Below are positions 41,758 to 52,789 of a stretch of 64,000 nt of DNA, one piece after another. Under the pieces are notes generated by a model that had not been told where the DNA came from, did not search any database, and was given only the letters and a program-made list of their open reading frames with translations. This DNA comes from Branchipolynoe longqiensis (Eukaryota > Annelida > Polychaeta > Phyllodocida > Polynoidae), in the NCBI GenBank assembly GCA_030323885.1, contig CM059187.1:133078029-133142028 (forward strand). Direction: 5' to 3'. The translations under genes and the position numbers were made by a program. Each line of letters begins with the position of its first letter. Positions within the stretch are counted from its first letter, which is position 1.

Positions 41758-42064
41758 CATGTATATACATATATAACTTGATATGTAGATGTATATGTTC
41801 CATCTCATCACGTATAATTATAGTCATAATGAGATGGGAGATATATACATCATACATGTATATACATATATAAATACATGTACATATACGTACATACATT
41901 ACATGTATGTAGTTGTATGTACATATATAACTTGATATGTATATGTATATGTTCCATCTTAGCAGGTATAAGTATACGCATAATGAGGTGGGAGCTATAT
42001 CTATCTATGTATGTGCATATATATATATATATAGATATCGATAAATACATATGTGAATATACCG
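41758..42064. repeat. ATGTATATAC-type array with an internal duplication
   Basis: A tatacatata-rich segment. A block of about 180 bp (ataacttgatatgta...gttccatctca...ataatgag(a/g)tgggag) is present twice, at about 41,770-41,850 and 41,925-42,000. Confidence 0.7.
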
Positions 42065-42065
42065 G

Positions 42066-42185
42066 ATGCGGGTGGCTGAATCGGTAGAGCGCAGGCTTCC
42101 CATCTGAAAGGTTGAGAGTTCGAATCCCGGTCGAGTCAAACTGATGGCTTATAAAATGAATACTTATTGCTATGTATTACATAGG
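42066..42185 (+). repeat. SINE-A, type II head only
   Basis: The head gggtggctgaatcggtagag, the B-box gagttcgaatcccggtcgag and the first 40 bases of body are present. The rest is replaced by unrelated AT-rich DNA with a (TA)n run at 42,230-42,285. Confidence 0.8.
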
Positions 42186-42233
42186 GAACTGAAGATCGGT
42201 AGTGTCCTTGTTTATATTCCCATAATATATATT

Positions 42234-42270
<37 letters not shown>

Positions 42271-42805
42271 ATATGTGTGCATATATATCCCGTCTCATTA
42301 CGCATCCTGGAGCACCAGATAAGAGTAGCCGAATCCACTTTCTGTTATTGCATTTCTCTATTTTTGAACAACACCTTTTCCATTTCGTAATGCAATTAAC
42401 ATTAATGCTCGGGCCGCATGTGGGTTTTTCTTCCACCCACTAATCCGATCAAAATGGCGGCGGCGCCTCTTCGCGTCTCTCGCGTTTATTGCTGAGGATC
42501 GGGCTGTAGCGGAGCAGTCACCCACCCCCCACCCACACACCCAAACCCACCCACACACAGACACCCCCCCCCCACACACACACACACACCCTCACACCTA
42601 CACGCGCCAACTCCGTCTGGGTTCACCTGGCTTATTTAGTGTTGGTTTGGGGCGGAGGTGAAACATCCGTGTTTTGCAGTAAAGCACTCCGAGTCCTACC
42701 CCCCCCCCCCCCCTGATGCCACTCCCCCCTACGCCCCATCCCTCACCCACTCCCTCACCTCCATCCCTCCCCTCCGCTTTCCCCATCAATTCTCCCCATA
42801 CTGCT

Positions 42806-43138
42806 CAACCGGGCGCCGTGGCAGAATAAGTAGAGGGCGGGCTTCGCGTGTAGGAAATTGGGAGTTCAGTTCCCAGTCGAATCGAGTCGAACCGATGACT
42901 TATAAAATTGATGTTTGTCGCTTCCTGGCCTGGCGCTCAGCGTTAATAGGATAGTGCAAAGACTGGTTTAGCTCAGTGTCAGGATAATGTGACCGAGTGG
43001 GATATCAGGTCATGGTAATGGTGGCCGGATTTCCGAGCGGGGCAGCACTATAAAGTCAACATGAGTCTGCTCTGTCACAAGTCGGTGCCAGTCCTGATAT
43101 GACCTTAGATATTGCCATGATGTAAAACTCCACGAATT
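42806..43138 (+). repeat. SINE-A, type II head, full length
   Basis: The head gcgccgtggcagaataagta is followed by a B-box region with a small duplication (cgaatcgagtcgaaccgat). Body and tail are complete. Confidence 0.85.
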
Positions 43139-43365
43139 GATCATCCTTAGATGCCAACCAGCCAACCCCATACCGCTCTCCCTATGTACTCCCACCCGCT
43201 TCCACCCGCTCCCACCCGCTTCCGCTCCCACCCGCTCCCCCTCGCTCCCCATCCCACCCGTTTCCCCCTCACACCCTGCAAGGCGTTTCGAGGCTGCGCA
43301 AGAATTCGCAGGAAGGTACTCGGCTTAGGTAAACACGGCGTGCAATGAATCGAACCAAAACGAGG

Positions 43366-43865
43366 NNNNNNNNNNNNNNNNNNNNNNNNNNNNNNNNNNN
43401 NNNNNNNNNNNNNNNNNNNNNNNNNNNNNNNNNNNNNNNNNNNNNNNNNNNNNNNNNNNNNNNNNNNNNNNNNNNNNNNNNNNNNNNNNNNNNNNNNNNN
43501 NNNNNNNNNNNNNNNNNNNNNNNNNNNNNNNNNNNNNNNNNNNNNNNNNNNNNNNNNNNNNNNNNNNNNNNNNNNNNNNNNNNNNNNNNNNNNNNNNNNN
43601 NNNNNNNNNNNNNNNNNNNNNNNNNNNNNNNNNNNNNNNNNNNNNNNNNNNNNNNNNNNNNNNNNNNNNNNNNNNNNNNNNNNNNNNNNNNNNNNNNNNN
43701 NNNNNNNNNNNNNNNNNNNNNNNNNNNNNNNNNNNNNNNNNNNNNNNNNNNNNNNNNNNNNNNNNNNNNNNNNNNNNNNNNNNNNNNNNNNNNNNNNNNN
43801 NNNNNNNNNNNNNNNNNNNNNNNNNNNNNNNNNNNNNNNNNNNNNNNNNNNNNNNNNNNNNNNNN
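43366..43865. other. Assembly gap (500 N)
   Basis: Exactly 500 unknown bases, the conventional length for a scaffold gap of unknown size. Distances across it are not reliable. Confidence 0.99.
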
Positions 43866-43877
43866 ATGAACTACAGT

Positions 43878-44070
43878 GAATAAATAGATTTATTCACCTG
43901 GTAACATCTTAGGTCAGACAGGTGCCAACTTGCTACAGTACACACTCATGGTGACTTAATAAACACTTCCCTACTGAAAGACTGGTCAGCCAACACAATG
44001 CGCCAGATATTCCACTCCTTCACATTATCAGGATACTAACTAAACCAGTATTTGTCATATCCTATTTTAG
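43878..44070 (-). repeat. SINE-A fragment, diverged
   Basis: A minus-strand tail and distal body (cacctggtaacatcttaggtc ... cttcacattatcaggatact ... tatttgtcatatcctatt). The proximal part is interrupted by the TRIM-P remnant that follows. Confidence 0.65.
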
Positions 44071-44182
44071 TAGTCTGCACTGACCTCTCAGACAAGGAGC
44101 CACACCGCCAGGTAGGCGTGGGTAGGGTGCTGACATCAGGGAGCCTGCCGTATGGTTGTTGAACCTACCTTGTGTGTAGATA
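44071..44182 (+). mobile_element. TRIM-P remnant lacking the tRNA-like cassette
   Basis: The LTR start (agtctgcactgacctctcag ... gacatcagggagcct) is joined directly to internal sequence (gtatggttgttgaaccta). The tRNA-like cassette, LTR end and primer site have been deleted. It shows that the family also exists as decayed copies. Confidence 0.7.
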
Positions 44183-44714
44183 TATATATATAGCGCGTAT
44201 ACAGACCCTCTGTATACGGATGTAATGGGGCTGTCACACTACGACGCTTCTCCCGGCGACCCGTCAGCGTTGAAAGTACTATCTTGCGCGTCGAGAAACG
44301 TTAAAGATTTAGGGGAAATATGGTGAAATTGGACGTTGGCGGAGGGTTTCAGTAGCGTGTTGGTAGCGCGCGGGCAACGCTTGTCGACGCGTGGGAAAAA
44401 CAAAAACAAATGCGATGTCTCGTTTTGCCGCCGCGACTGGATGGCGCGCTTGGCGTGTCGTCAGCGGTACGACAGCGTTCGGTCAGCGCTCCGTGAGCCA
44501 AAAACGGACGTGTTAGCCAACGACGGGAGCGTTTGAAGTGTTTTATCCCAGCATTAATTGCCGTTCCGATAGCATGTCGCCAGCGCTCTGTCAGCATTCT
44601 AGTAATGTGCCGGTAACGCGCTCAACGCGTCGACAATGCTCTGGGAATGCGTAAGCACACCCGTGCGGTTGATATAAATACAGGTAGGTTTGGGGACAGC
44701 ATTATAACTCCACA

Positions 44715-44872
44715 GCCCAGCAGTAACTCCACATCGACAAATGCCAGCAGTAACTCCATATCACCACAGCTCAGCAGTAAATCAACATCACCACAGGCCA
44801 GCAGTAACTCCACGTGAACACAGCCCAGCAGTAACTCCACCTCACCACAGCCCCGCAGTAAGTCCATATCAA
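44715..44872. repeat. About 30-bp tandem repeat in the 5' leader of the MADF-like gene
   Basis: Units of cagcccagcagtaactccac + atcaccaca are repeated six times just upstream of the likely start at 44,885. The repeat is in frame with the ORF for some distance but contains variants and no conserved start. I therefore treat it as leader or an optional N-terminal extension. Confidence 0.7.
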
Positions 44873-44884
44873 CAACCATACAGG

Positions 44885-47241
44885 ATGACAGGAAAAAGAC
44901 ACTCAGGAAGACCAAGCATGGTTGGAATGGGACGCGGACATGGTCGAGGTAAGGGTAAGGGGAGCAAGAAAATTATGGTGCAGACATCTCCATCTCCATC
45001 TGCACCTCCATCTCCATCTGCACTGTCTCCCGGCTCACCCTCAATTGATATTGTGCCATCGACCCTGTCCAGCGAACCACCAGTGACAAATGAGGGACAG
45101 TGCATCGCAAGGTCGCCGACAAAGTCCGAACACTCACCGGTAGCATCAACATCCTCACAGCTGGGGCGACGCACTAGTAAGATCAGGAAGTGTGAGTGGA
45201 CTCTGAGCGAACACGAGGAGGATGTGATGCTGGAGTTTCTGGAAGACAACCCGATTGTGTGGAACGTCCGTTTTACAGCATACAGGCGGACAGACAAAAA
45301 GAACAAGCTATGGGAGGACCAGGCGAAAATGATGGCCAAGACAGTATCGCATCTGCAGGGATGGTTTAAGTCCCTGCGTGACTGTAACATCCGCTTGCAT
45401 AAATCTAAAAGCGGTGACGGGGCACCAGCGTGGACTGAGAGAGAAGACTGGGTGCTGGAGAAGTTTAACTTCCTCACATCAGTTGTGCGGCACCGGCGTG
45501 AGCCCTGCAAAACTGTAAGTGGCATATATTGTATTTTTTACTGTAATTCTCAACCCTCTCCATTTGCCGTGCAAAACTGTAAGTGGGATATATTTTATTT
45601 TTTACTTTAATTCTCAACCCTCTCCATTTGCCGCATTGCACAGGTAGTTGCAATTCTTGAAACCCAGCACTGTCGACATTGTGGGTATATTTAACACATT
45701 AACCAATTTCCTATTACGGGCGTGTAACTGAACCCATTTGGAGGTGCTGCACTATATACATATGGAGATTCCCCCGGTGGGTGCTTCCAGTGGCTATGGG
45801 TGCACAGCATGTTGTAGAAAAATAGCGCTATATATATACACTTATATATATACATATACTAATAAATGTTGACCAGCAATTGTTGTTGTTATGAAAACAT
45901 CTAGAAAGATTTTTATACTCATGTACGGTCTGTTTGAGATCAAATTTGTGCATTAACTCCAACCATCGTATATAATATATATTTCACATCACTCAGTGAC
46001 ATGTACATTCGGAGTGGCATTCTATTACTTTTAGTTTACATAACCTGATTACCAATTGTTGGTCCAAGAATAATAATGCTATGTGCCACTATATCAATGT
46101 TAACCAAAAAAAAACTATTTTTTACAAGGTGACTGTGTTGTACAGTACAGTGTTTGTTGCTATATAAAACTGCTCCTAATACATAGCTTTGCTGTTACTG
46201 AAACTGCTATGGTTTTTTTTCTAGGTGTTAGGCACCATCCGCGCAGCGCATGGTGATCTTGGCGCAGCTGAAGCGGCCTGCGCCGACCTTTTGATCAGCA
46301 GCGATGACGATACAGAGACACGGCCCACAGCACCACCCAGAAAAAGATGGCAGCAGGAGAGCAGTATGCTGGCCACTCTTGAGGAGCGGGTGGCCAGATC
46401 GGGGGAGCTGCTGCAGACACTACAACCATCATCTCCACAGCCTATGACTGTGGAGGCAGCTGTTGGCAATTTTGTTCGGGACACTCTACTAACCATGAAC
46501 AAAAAGCAATCAAGGAAGGCTCGCTTAGGGATATGGCGGGTCCTTACTGAGGTGTTGGATGAAGACGTCGACACCGAAGTGCCTTCCACAGCTGTCGCCC
46601 CTTCCAGCTCCAATCCCACCATAGCGTGTCCTGTGCGGCCACCTACACCAACTTCCTGGGAGACCGGATGTTCTCAGACGTCAACATTGACATCATCGCC
46701 TGATATGTATCAGCCGCTTCCCCATCAATGGAGACACCAACCACCACCAGGATCACCATGGACCTCTCAATCACAACAGTACATGACGCAGTACATGGCG
46801 CAGCCGTTGGTCCGTGCGCCCCCTGTCATCCACCAACAGCCGGTGACAACCCACCATCCACACCAGGCGGCCCACTTCAGCGCACATCCACTGCAATCAC
46901 ACACATCCTTGGGCCACCACCCGATGGGTCCCCCTCCACCGGTAGCACCACATTGCACAGGTAACCGTTCAACATATACCCGACCAATGGAAGCAACACG
47001 ATCTACAGCACCTACCACAAAACCCGCCGTAACCTTAACCACCACTCCAGTCGCGACGTGGGTTGAGGGCCAAGCCGGGAGGACGGACACCCCCAGTCCA
47101 AGTGGAGGCAATTTGCTGGATTTGTCTGGCATGTCGGCTCTCTCCAGCGGATCCAATTTGAACCTTGAGTGTCAAGATATATTTCCTTCGGCTAGTGTGT
47201 CCCCACTGCAAACCCCACCTCCAACAGACACTAATGAATGA
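44885..47241 (+). CDS. Harbinger partner protein, MADF/Myb-SANT-like, two exons
   Basis: Exon 1 is 44,885-45,514 (210 codons) and exon 2 is 46,225-47,241 (338 codons plus stop), giving about 548 aa. The donor is act|gtaagt and the acceptor is ttttttttctag|gtg, both phase 0. A basic Gly/Arg segment (GMGRGHGRGKGKG) is followed at residues about 100-205 by a MADF/Myb-like domain (WTLSEHEEDVMLEFLEDNP, VSHLQGWFKSLRDCNIRLHK). Exon 2 holds an acidic patch, a BESS-like helix (VEAAVGNFVRDTLLTMNKKQ) and a Pro/Gln/Thr-rich tail. In Harbinger elements such a partner brings the transposase to DNA and the nucleus. An earlier ATG at 44,741 is in frame but lies in a tandem repeat. The splice model is inferred. 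Confidence 0.75.
45508..45635 (+). repeat. 64-bp tandem duplication spanning the splice donor
   Basis: Two consecutive 64-bp units (tgcaaaactgtaagtggcat... and tgcaaaactgtaagtgggat...), each with a gtaagt donor. The first donor gives the phase-0 join used in the model above. Using the second would add 64 bases of retained sequence and shift the frame. Confidence 0.8.
45515..46224 (+). other. Intron of the MADF-like gene
   Basis: A 710-bp AT-rich stretch with gtaagt at the left and a polypyrimidine tract plus ctag at the right. It contains no recognised repeat family apart from TATA-rich microsatellite pieces near 45,830-45,860. Confidence 0.65.
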
Positions 47242-48037
47242 AGGTTGTTTACAACATCTTCAATATATTTAGTTGTGCTACTGTAGCAATACTCTACATA
47301 TGATTAGTATTGGTAAAATGGGAACCACATGGGTGTTATCTATTGTTCAGATTTTGGTAAATAAAAGTTTCGTTATATTACTCCTGTAATTATAATTGTC
47401 AATTATTTTCATCTCACATATATCTCGTTGAATATACCTGTCATTGTGTACCATTCACCAACAAAGCCGCACATGGAGTATAAAAATAAGTATCGCCAGC
47501 GAAATGTACAAATATCCATTGCGTCGAATATGTTTATTCCATGCTGTATAGGTTTAATATAAAACCTTCAATCCACGAACAGGTACCTTAGAAATGGTAT
47601 TGGTATGAAGATAATAATTCTCTAGCATTAAAGATATGAAATGTATTTGTTTTCAATGCAAAATGACAGTTAGACAATCATTCGTAAAAAGGGGAATGAT
47701 GTGAGGGTAGTTGTGCTAAGCAATTTCCATTGCACATATGTAAAGTAAGTTATTTGGTAAATTACTAAATCAATTAGTCAAACACATTTTTGATAAGGCC
47801 ATGTCACAAAGTGCAATTAAGAAAAACAAAACCATTATGATTTTATCAAATACACAGTTTACAAACAAACAACGGGCAACCAACAGTGAAAACGGAACGC
47901 ATAATTTAAATGTTTAAATCTCGTTTAGTAACACCTTCAGGAAGTGATACATTTTATTTGAACACATTTTATCAATATTCCCACATACAGCTTGCAGTTC
48001 ACCGTGATCAAACAACACTTATTACAATACAATATGA
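47242..48037. other. AT-rich spacer between convergent Harbinger genes
   Basis: About 800 bp. It presumably holds both 3' UTRs: aataaa-like signals occur near 47,350 for the plus gene. No further ORF. Confidence 0.55.
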
Positions 48038-49159
48038 CTATATCATGTTTTCCTGCCATGCGACGGAACCAACTGGGGAGTTAGTCCAGTCCTTTAGTCC
48101 GTTCCGCTGGTCTTTTACTGCTCGGGATCCAGTGTTCCTACCCAATACAGGATGTTCTAGTTCTGGGAGGGTAATGTCATCTCTCCACGCTCCCCGAACA
48201 ACGTTGTGGTCTCCACCTTCTTCCCGGTCCAGCTGACGATTCTGTAGTAATGGATACCGCATCCTCATCATATTATGTAGCACGAGGCAGGCTCTCACGA
48301 TGAGTTTCACTGTCGAGGGGTGGTGCTGCATGGTGGAAAGAAGCACGCGGAACCTATTCGCCAGGATCCCAAATGCATTTTCCACTACTCTTCTCGCCCG
48401 AGATATCCTGTAGTTGTAAATCCTCTCTTCATGGGTCAGACCCCTCCGACTATAAGGTTTCATCAGGGTGCGCCCCAGGGCGAATGCATCGTCTGCGATG
48501 ATGAAGTACGGTACATCTTCTTCCCCTTCCACTATAGGTTCGCTCGCAGGCAGACCAATAGAACCATCTTCAAGGCCAGCTTTCAGTTCGGAGTCATTGT
48601 ACACTTGCGCATCGGATGCGGACCCCAATCCACCAACATCGGCCCATATGAATTTATAGTCAGCATCCACCAAAGCGAGTAGCACTATTGAATAAAACCC
48701 CTTATAGTTATAGTAGAGTGAACCTGATTTGGGGGGACATCGGCAGGCTACGTGTTTGCCATCTAGCGCCCCGCATGTATGGGGAAAGTTCCACCTAGAC
48801 ATGAAGAGGTCCGAGATGGCACTCCATGCACGTGGAGTCGTGGGGCAGGTCATAGTCTCGTCTAAGTATTCATCAATAATGGCTTGACACACCTCTCGAA
48901 CAATGAGTGATTGGGTGTTGTGGGGCACCCTCCACCCAAACTTCATAGACGAATAAGTGTTTCCGGACGCTAGGTGACGCAATGTCAGTGCTAACTTCAG
49001 CCCAGGTTCGAGGGGTTGTCGGTACGTCGTGTACTTTTTGGTGATGCGTGGTCCGACTCTCACCAGCATCTCGTCGAACATTTGTGGCGGCATCCTCATG
49101 AAATTTATGAACGCAGCTGTGTCTTCATTGCGTAGTTCGACGAGAAGCTGGTCGTACAT
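48038..49159 (-). CDS. Harbinger DDE transposase (HARBI1-like, DDE_Tnp_4), intact
   Basis: An uninterrupted 373-aa frame with the three catalytic acids of the DDE_Tnp_4 family. D133 is in 'CGALDGKHVACRCPP', D223/D224 is in 'YFIIADDAFALGRTLMKPY' and E260 is in 'RARRVVENAFGILANRFRVL'. The family's internal 'ADVGGLGSASDAQVYNDS' block is also present. The N-terminal part (residues 20-125) carries the helical region seen before the catalytic core in HARBI1-type proteins. An in-frame stop lies 27 bases upstream of ATG 49,159, so this start is the first available unless another exon exists. The length fits the family. It would cut and join element ends at TWA targets with the MADF-like partner. The intact frame suggests recent activity. 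Confidence 0.9.
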   Translation of the reverse strand: MYDQLLVELRNEDTAAFINFMRMPPQMFDEMLVRVGPRITKKYTTYRQPLEPGLKLALTLRHLASGNTYSSMKFGWRVPHNTQSLIVREVCQAIIDEYLDETMTCPTTPRAWSAISDLFMSRWNFPHTCGALDGKHVACRCPPKSGSLYYNYKGFYSIVLLALVDADYKFIWADVGGLGSASDAQVYNDSELKAGLEDGSIGLPASEPIVEGEEDVPYFIIADDAFALGRTLMKPYSRRGLTHEERIYNYRISRARRVVENAFGILANRFRVLLSTMQHHPSTVKLIVRACLVLHNMMRMRYPLLQNRQLDREEGGDHNVVRGAWRDDITLPELEHPVLGRNTGSRAVKDQRNGLKDWTNSPVGSVAWQENMI

Positions 49160-49794
49160 TCCGAACTCTTGGCGCCATCCAGCCTCTCATCCACTTTCGC
49201 GTCTTTCTACCTACAGTCCTTCTTCTCAGTTAATATAGTAGTAAGGCGTTAACGTCATGATGATGCTGCAAAATCGCTAGTTGGTAGGCATCTCTGGGGT
49301 TGGCAGGCACTTCCATCACGTCACAATGCCCCAGCTGGTGGCCTTTCTCCTGTAAATGTGTACCATTATATACTCACCCTGTGTGACGTCACCACCCATC
49401 CGCTACGCGTCCGCTACACGCTGACAACACGCTAGCAACACGCTAGAACAACGCCAGCAACACGCTGGGGAACGTTATCGGCGCGCCGTACACGTCTCCC
49501 CAACGTCCAAACTATCACGAAACGCTAGTCAAACGCGCACAGCCCGCCCGCTACCCGTTACGCACACGTCCAGCGAATGCTATGGACGCGCTGACCAAAT
49601 CCAACCAACCGTTGCAAAAACTATCAACACAATATGGACGTTCCCCAACGTCCTGCCAGCGTTCTTGTAACGTGTCGTGGGCGCGTTTTGACGCGCCACT
49701 AACGTCCTCCTAGCGTTCTTACCCATTTACTCCCGCGCGTTGCCGTTCGCTGGTGGTTTTTGACATGTTCAAAACAATCAGCGACCAATAACGC

Positions 49795-50220
49795 GCCCCG
49801 CCCCTGTTTGTCCCCCCCCTCCGTCCCTCCACCCACCCTCTTCCTCCCCTCCCCTGTCTGCCCCCCCTCCGCCCACCACCCCACCCTCTTCCTCTCCGCC
49901 CCTGTTTGTCCCTCCTCCGCCCACTACCCCCACCCTCTTCCTACCCGCCCCTGTCTGTCCCCCTCCGCCCACCACCCCCACCCTCTTCCTCCCCGCCCCT
50001 GTCTCCCCCCCCTCCGCACCCACCCGACCCCACCTTCTTCCTCCCCACCCCTGTCTGCCTCCCCCCACCCACACCACCTCTTCCTCCCCCGCCCTGTCAA
50101 CCCCCCCCCCCCCCCCCCCAATCCGCCCACACCATACCCTCTTTACCACCCCCCCCCCCCCCCACCCCCCACACCCCACCCCCACCCCACCCCCCACCCC
50201 CCACCCCCACCCCCCACAGG
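49795..50220. repeat. C-rich tract with (cccctgtctgtcccccctccgcccacc)-like units
   Basis: Repeated units of about 60 bp (cccctg(t)ctg(t)ccccctccgcccac...ccctcttcct) decay rightward into C homopolymer-rich sequence. It begins where the Harbinger right end should be. Confidence 0.8.
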
Positions 50221-50361
50221 TCTGCTGAGCAGCTAAGACGAATAATCTCTTCTATGGGTGCGTTTGTGGAGATTTTCTTCAATACGAACGCACTGCAGCC
50301 ACCCCCTACCCGGTACCAGCACCCATGGATTTGCCATTTCTTGAAATGTATATATTTAGAT

Positions 50362-50692
50362 TGCTAGCTTGTTGGAGTTTTACGTCCTTGCAACATCTAA
50401 GGCCATATAATGATATAATGATAGTGCACACTCATGGCAACTTTATAGTGCCACCTCAGTAGGAGACCAGGCCACCACCACCATGACCTGGTATCCCACT
50501 CAGTTACATTATCCTGACACTGAGCCAACCAGTCCTTGCCCTATCCGAATAATGCCAAGTGCCTGTCTGGGAAGCGACAAGTATACATTTTTATAAGTCA
50601 TTGGTTTGACTCGACTGGGTACCAAATTCCTGACGTTCCGCAAGCGAGGTCCACGCTTTACCGATTCGGCCACCGCGCCCGGTTCGGAAGTT
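50362..50692 (-). repeat. SINE-A, type II head, full length
   Basis: The tail (gcttgttggagttttacgtc) is at the left and the head (reverse complement of gcgcggtggccgaatcggta) at the right. A small duplication (aatgatataatgata) occurs in the body near 50,410. Confidence 0.85.
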
Positions 50693-51486
50693 AGTTGTGG
50701 GGATATAAAAATGGTAGATGGCTGCGGTTAGAGCTGTGTGGTCGTGGTAGGTTCTTTGTGGTTATTTACAGATGTCCTCAAAGTGCAATGTCAGCAGGTT
50801 TTGGATGTGCTTGTAATTGATAATTGATAGAGTCTTAGCAAAGATTCTCCTTCGCATATAGTATAATCCTTAGGCTCTAAATAACATATGCCCATGCGCA
50901 AGCATTACTACTATTGTACTACACACATCAAATCAATGAACAGCACCCATAAATATAATCAAATTCAGATTATTTTCTCCATATCGGATTTCGTAAATTT
51001 GCGACACTCATTCGCTATATAGTTAGTACATATATATATATATATCCTCCAATGCGACTGACACTGGTCGACATCCAGTGGAGGCAAGAAGGGAAGGTGG
51101 AGCCACTGGTACGGTGTTGGTCTTGCAGAGTATAACAAATAATAATAATAATTAACCCTTACTTATCTTTATACTCGTATAATTCGTTATACATCACATA
51201 TATATTCTCAACGTATTTGAAGTTGCACGGTTTTGAGTTTCTGCTATATACTACAGATAACAATATTAGTTTGATCATTATAATATATATTAGTTATATA
51301 TAGTTTGGCATAGAATAATCTGTTGTTTGTTTGCTTGCTTGTTTAACGACCCCCAGCACCAAAAAAATAGACATCTACTATTGAGGCTTACGCAATTAGC
51401 AAGCATACAGAGTAAGTGGAAAAGTTCTATTACAATAGTTTGTGTGTTTGTTGTTTGAATTCCTAGCAACATTTAAGGTTATAGTG
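50693..51486. other. Mostly unassigned sequence with a SINE-C head fragment
   Basis: AT-rich DNA with a (TA)n run near 51,030. At about 51,325-51,385 a SINE-C start is seen (cttgcttgtttaacgacccc, tagacatctactattgaggc). A SINE-A tail-like remnant lies at 51,450-51,482. Confidence 0.5.
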
Positions 51487-51775
51487 GCGTTCTTTGTGGC
51501 GGAGTGGTTAGAGTGTCTGACTTTTTTCTAGGTCAGACTCCTAATCTGAGGGTCAGCGGTTCGATTCCCCGTGCCCCCAGCTCTGCCAATTTGGATTTCC
51601 ACCGCTGTGTATAACTTACAGTCGTCATCAAAGGCCGGTTGCTCTCATACCATGTCTAGGTGGTGTGGGAGGTTAAAAATCCCTTGGGTCGGTAAAAGTG
51701 TAGGCTCGGGCTTTCTATCGACCAGCAGTGGAATGAGGAAGACCAGTCGTCTATGACTGAAATTTCCCCTGCTTA
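51487..51775 (+). repeat. SINE-B, copy 2
   Basis: The head tggcggagtggttagagtgt and the B-box cggttcgattccccg match copy 1 closely. The body runs through 'aatcccttgggtcggtaaaa' and extends to 'gaccagtcgtctatgactga', then an A-rich stretch at 51,787-51,800 that may be its tail. Confidence 0.75.
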
Positions 51776-52129
51776 AACAACTAATGGACCAAAAAAAAAG
51801 AAGAAAATCAGGATGGGCTCTATTACAAAAGAAATGACTAAATATAGTAACGAATGTGTAGATAGGTGTAGAATATATGGGAATATGTGTCGTGTGTACA
51901 ATCACACACTGAATCATCAAGAACACAAATATATACGAATAGATCGTCCGCTTTAAACTAGTCAAGACAAATACATTCTCCCACACAATATAACAAAACT
52001 GGGCTCTTTAAATATTAACAATATATACAAAATGAAAAGTGTAGAATCTCTATAGTTGCCTCTTCTATTGTCAGCCTCTGCCATGTTGGATCCTGAGCCA
52101 GCTGCTCAGTATTTTGTACTCATTCAGTA

Positions 52130-52583
52130 TAAAGCTAAGATTCCATATATGCGGTGTGCGGTATGCGAATGCGAATGCAGGTGCGAATGCGGAAAAACCC
52201 CGAAAAGCATGTAAATGAATCGTAGTGCTTCCATATGTTCGAATGCGAATACGAACGTAAATGCGAATGCGGAAAATGGATCGACCCATGGACCGATCGG
52301 TGCGAATGCGAATGCGAATGGGAATACGGCTGCGTTTGCCATAGAAAACAACAGTGACTTTGACTTTTCCTCACAAATTTGGAGCAAGAAAACCAAAAAA
52401 AAATCATGGGTATCTTTTTGGGGGGTTTTGTTTATTTAACGACACCCCAACACAAAAAGTAGACATCGGCTATTGGGGGTCGACGTGGGTACCTATGCTG
52501 CATACCACATTCGCATTCACATGCCGCATGCCGCATTCCGCATTCCGCATGCCGCATACCATGTGTATGGAATCTTAGCTTTA
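52130..52583. mobile_element. MITE-E copy 2 (454 bp) with a nested SINE-C fragment
   Basis: The ends taaagctaagattccatata and gtatggaatcttagctttaa are inverted. Arrays of gcgaatgc/gcggtatgc lie on both arms. A SINE-C head fragment (ttatttaacgacaccccaac ... tagacatcggctattggggg) is inserted at about 52,428-52,490. The arrays on the two arms face each other, so the element can fold back. Confidence 0.75.
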
Positions 52584-52789
52584 ACCATTTTTTTAAAGTT
52601 TTGACCATTTTCTTAGATACATACATTTCATTGATGGTTATAATCTATTTGACTTTGGATTGGAGTAACCTTTATTTCCCGTGGCTGCAGTGTTAGGGTA
52701 GGTACTATTAAGTGTGGCATGGAAGCATGGGAACCTAAAACTTGAGTGAAATACAGGCAAGGGACTTCTTCGGTGGCCCCCTAAGTGAG

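Larger units (their letters stand above)
44226..49790. mobile_element. PIF/Harbinger element, two genes, right end lost
   Basis: The left terminus tggggctgtcacactacgac follows a TAA triplet and matches the Harbinger MITE ends. It contains convergent genes: a two-exon MADF/Myb-like gene on plus and an intact DDE transposase on minus. This two-gene content is typical of Harbinger. The subterminal regions (44,230-44,660 and 49,380-49,790) are packed with cgctag/acgc/gcgtt motifs. At 49,749-49,783 lies the same palindrome core found in the MITEs. No matching right terminus is visible; a C-rich tract takes over at about 49,795. Confidence 0.85.

Noticed and set aside
42144..42443. 99-codon frame with Ile/Tyr repeats
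   Set aside because: It starts in a SINE-A head and passes through a (TA)n microsatellite.
43345..43869. 174-codon open frame
   Set aside because: It is almost entirely the run of N in the assembly gap.
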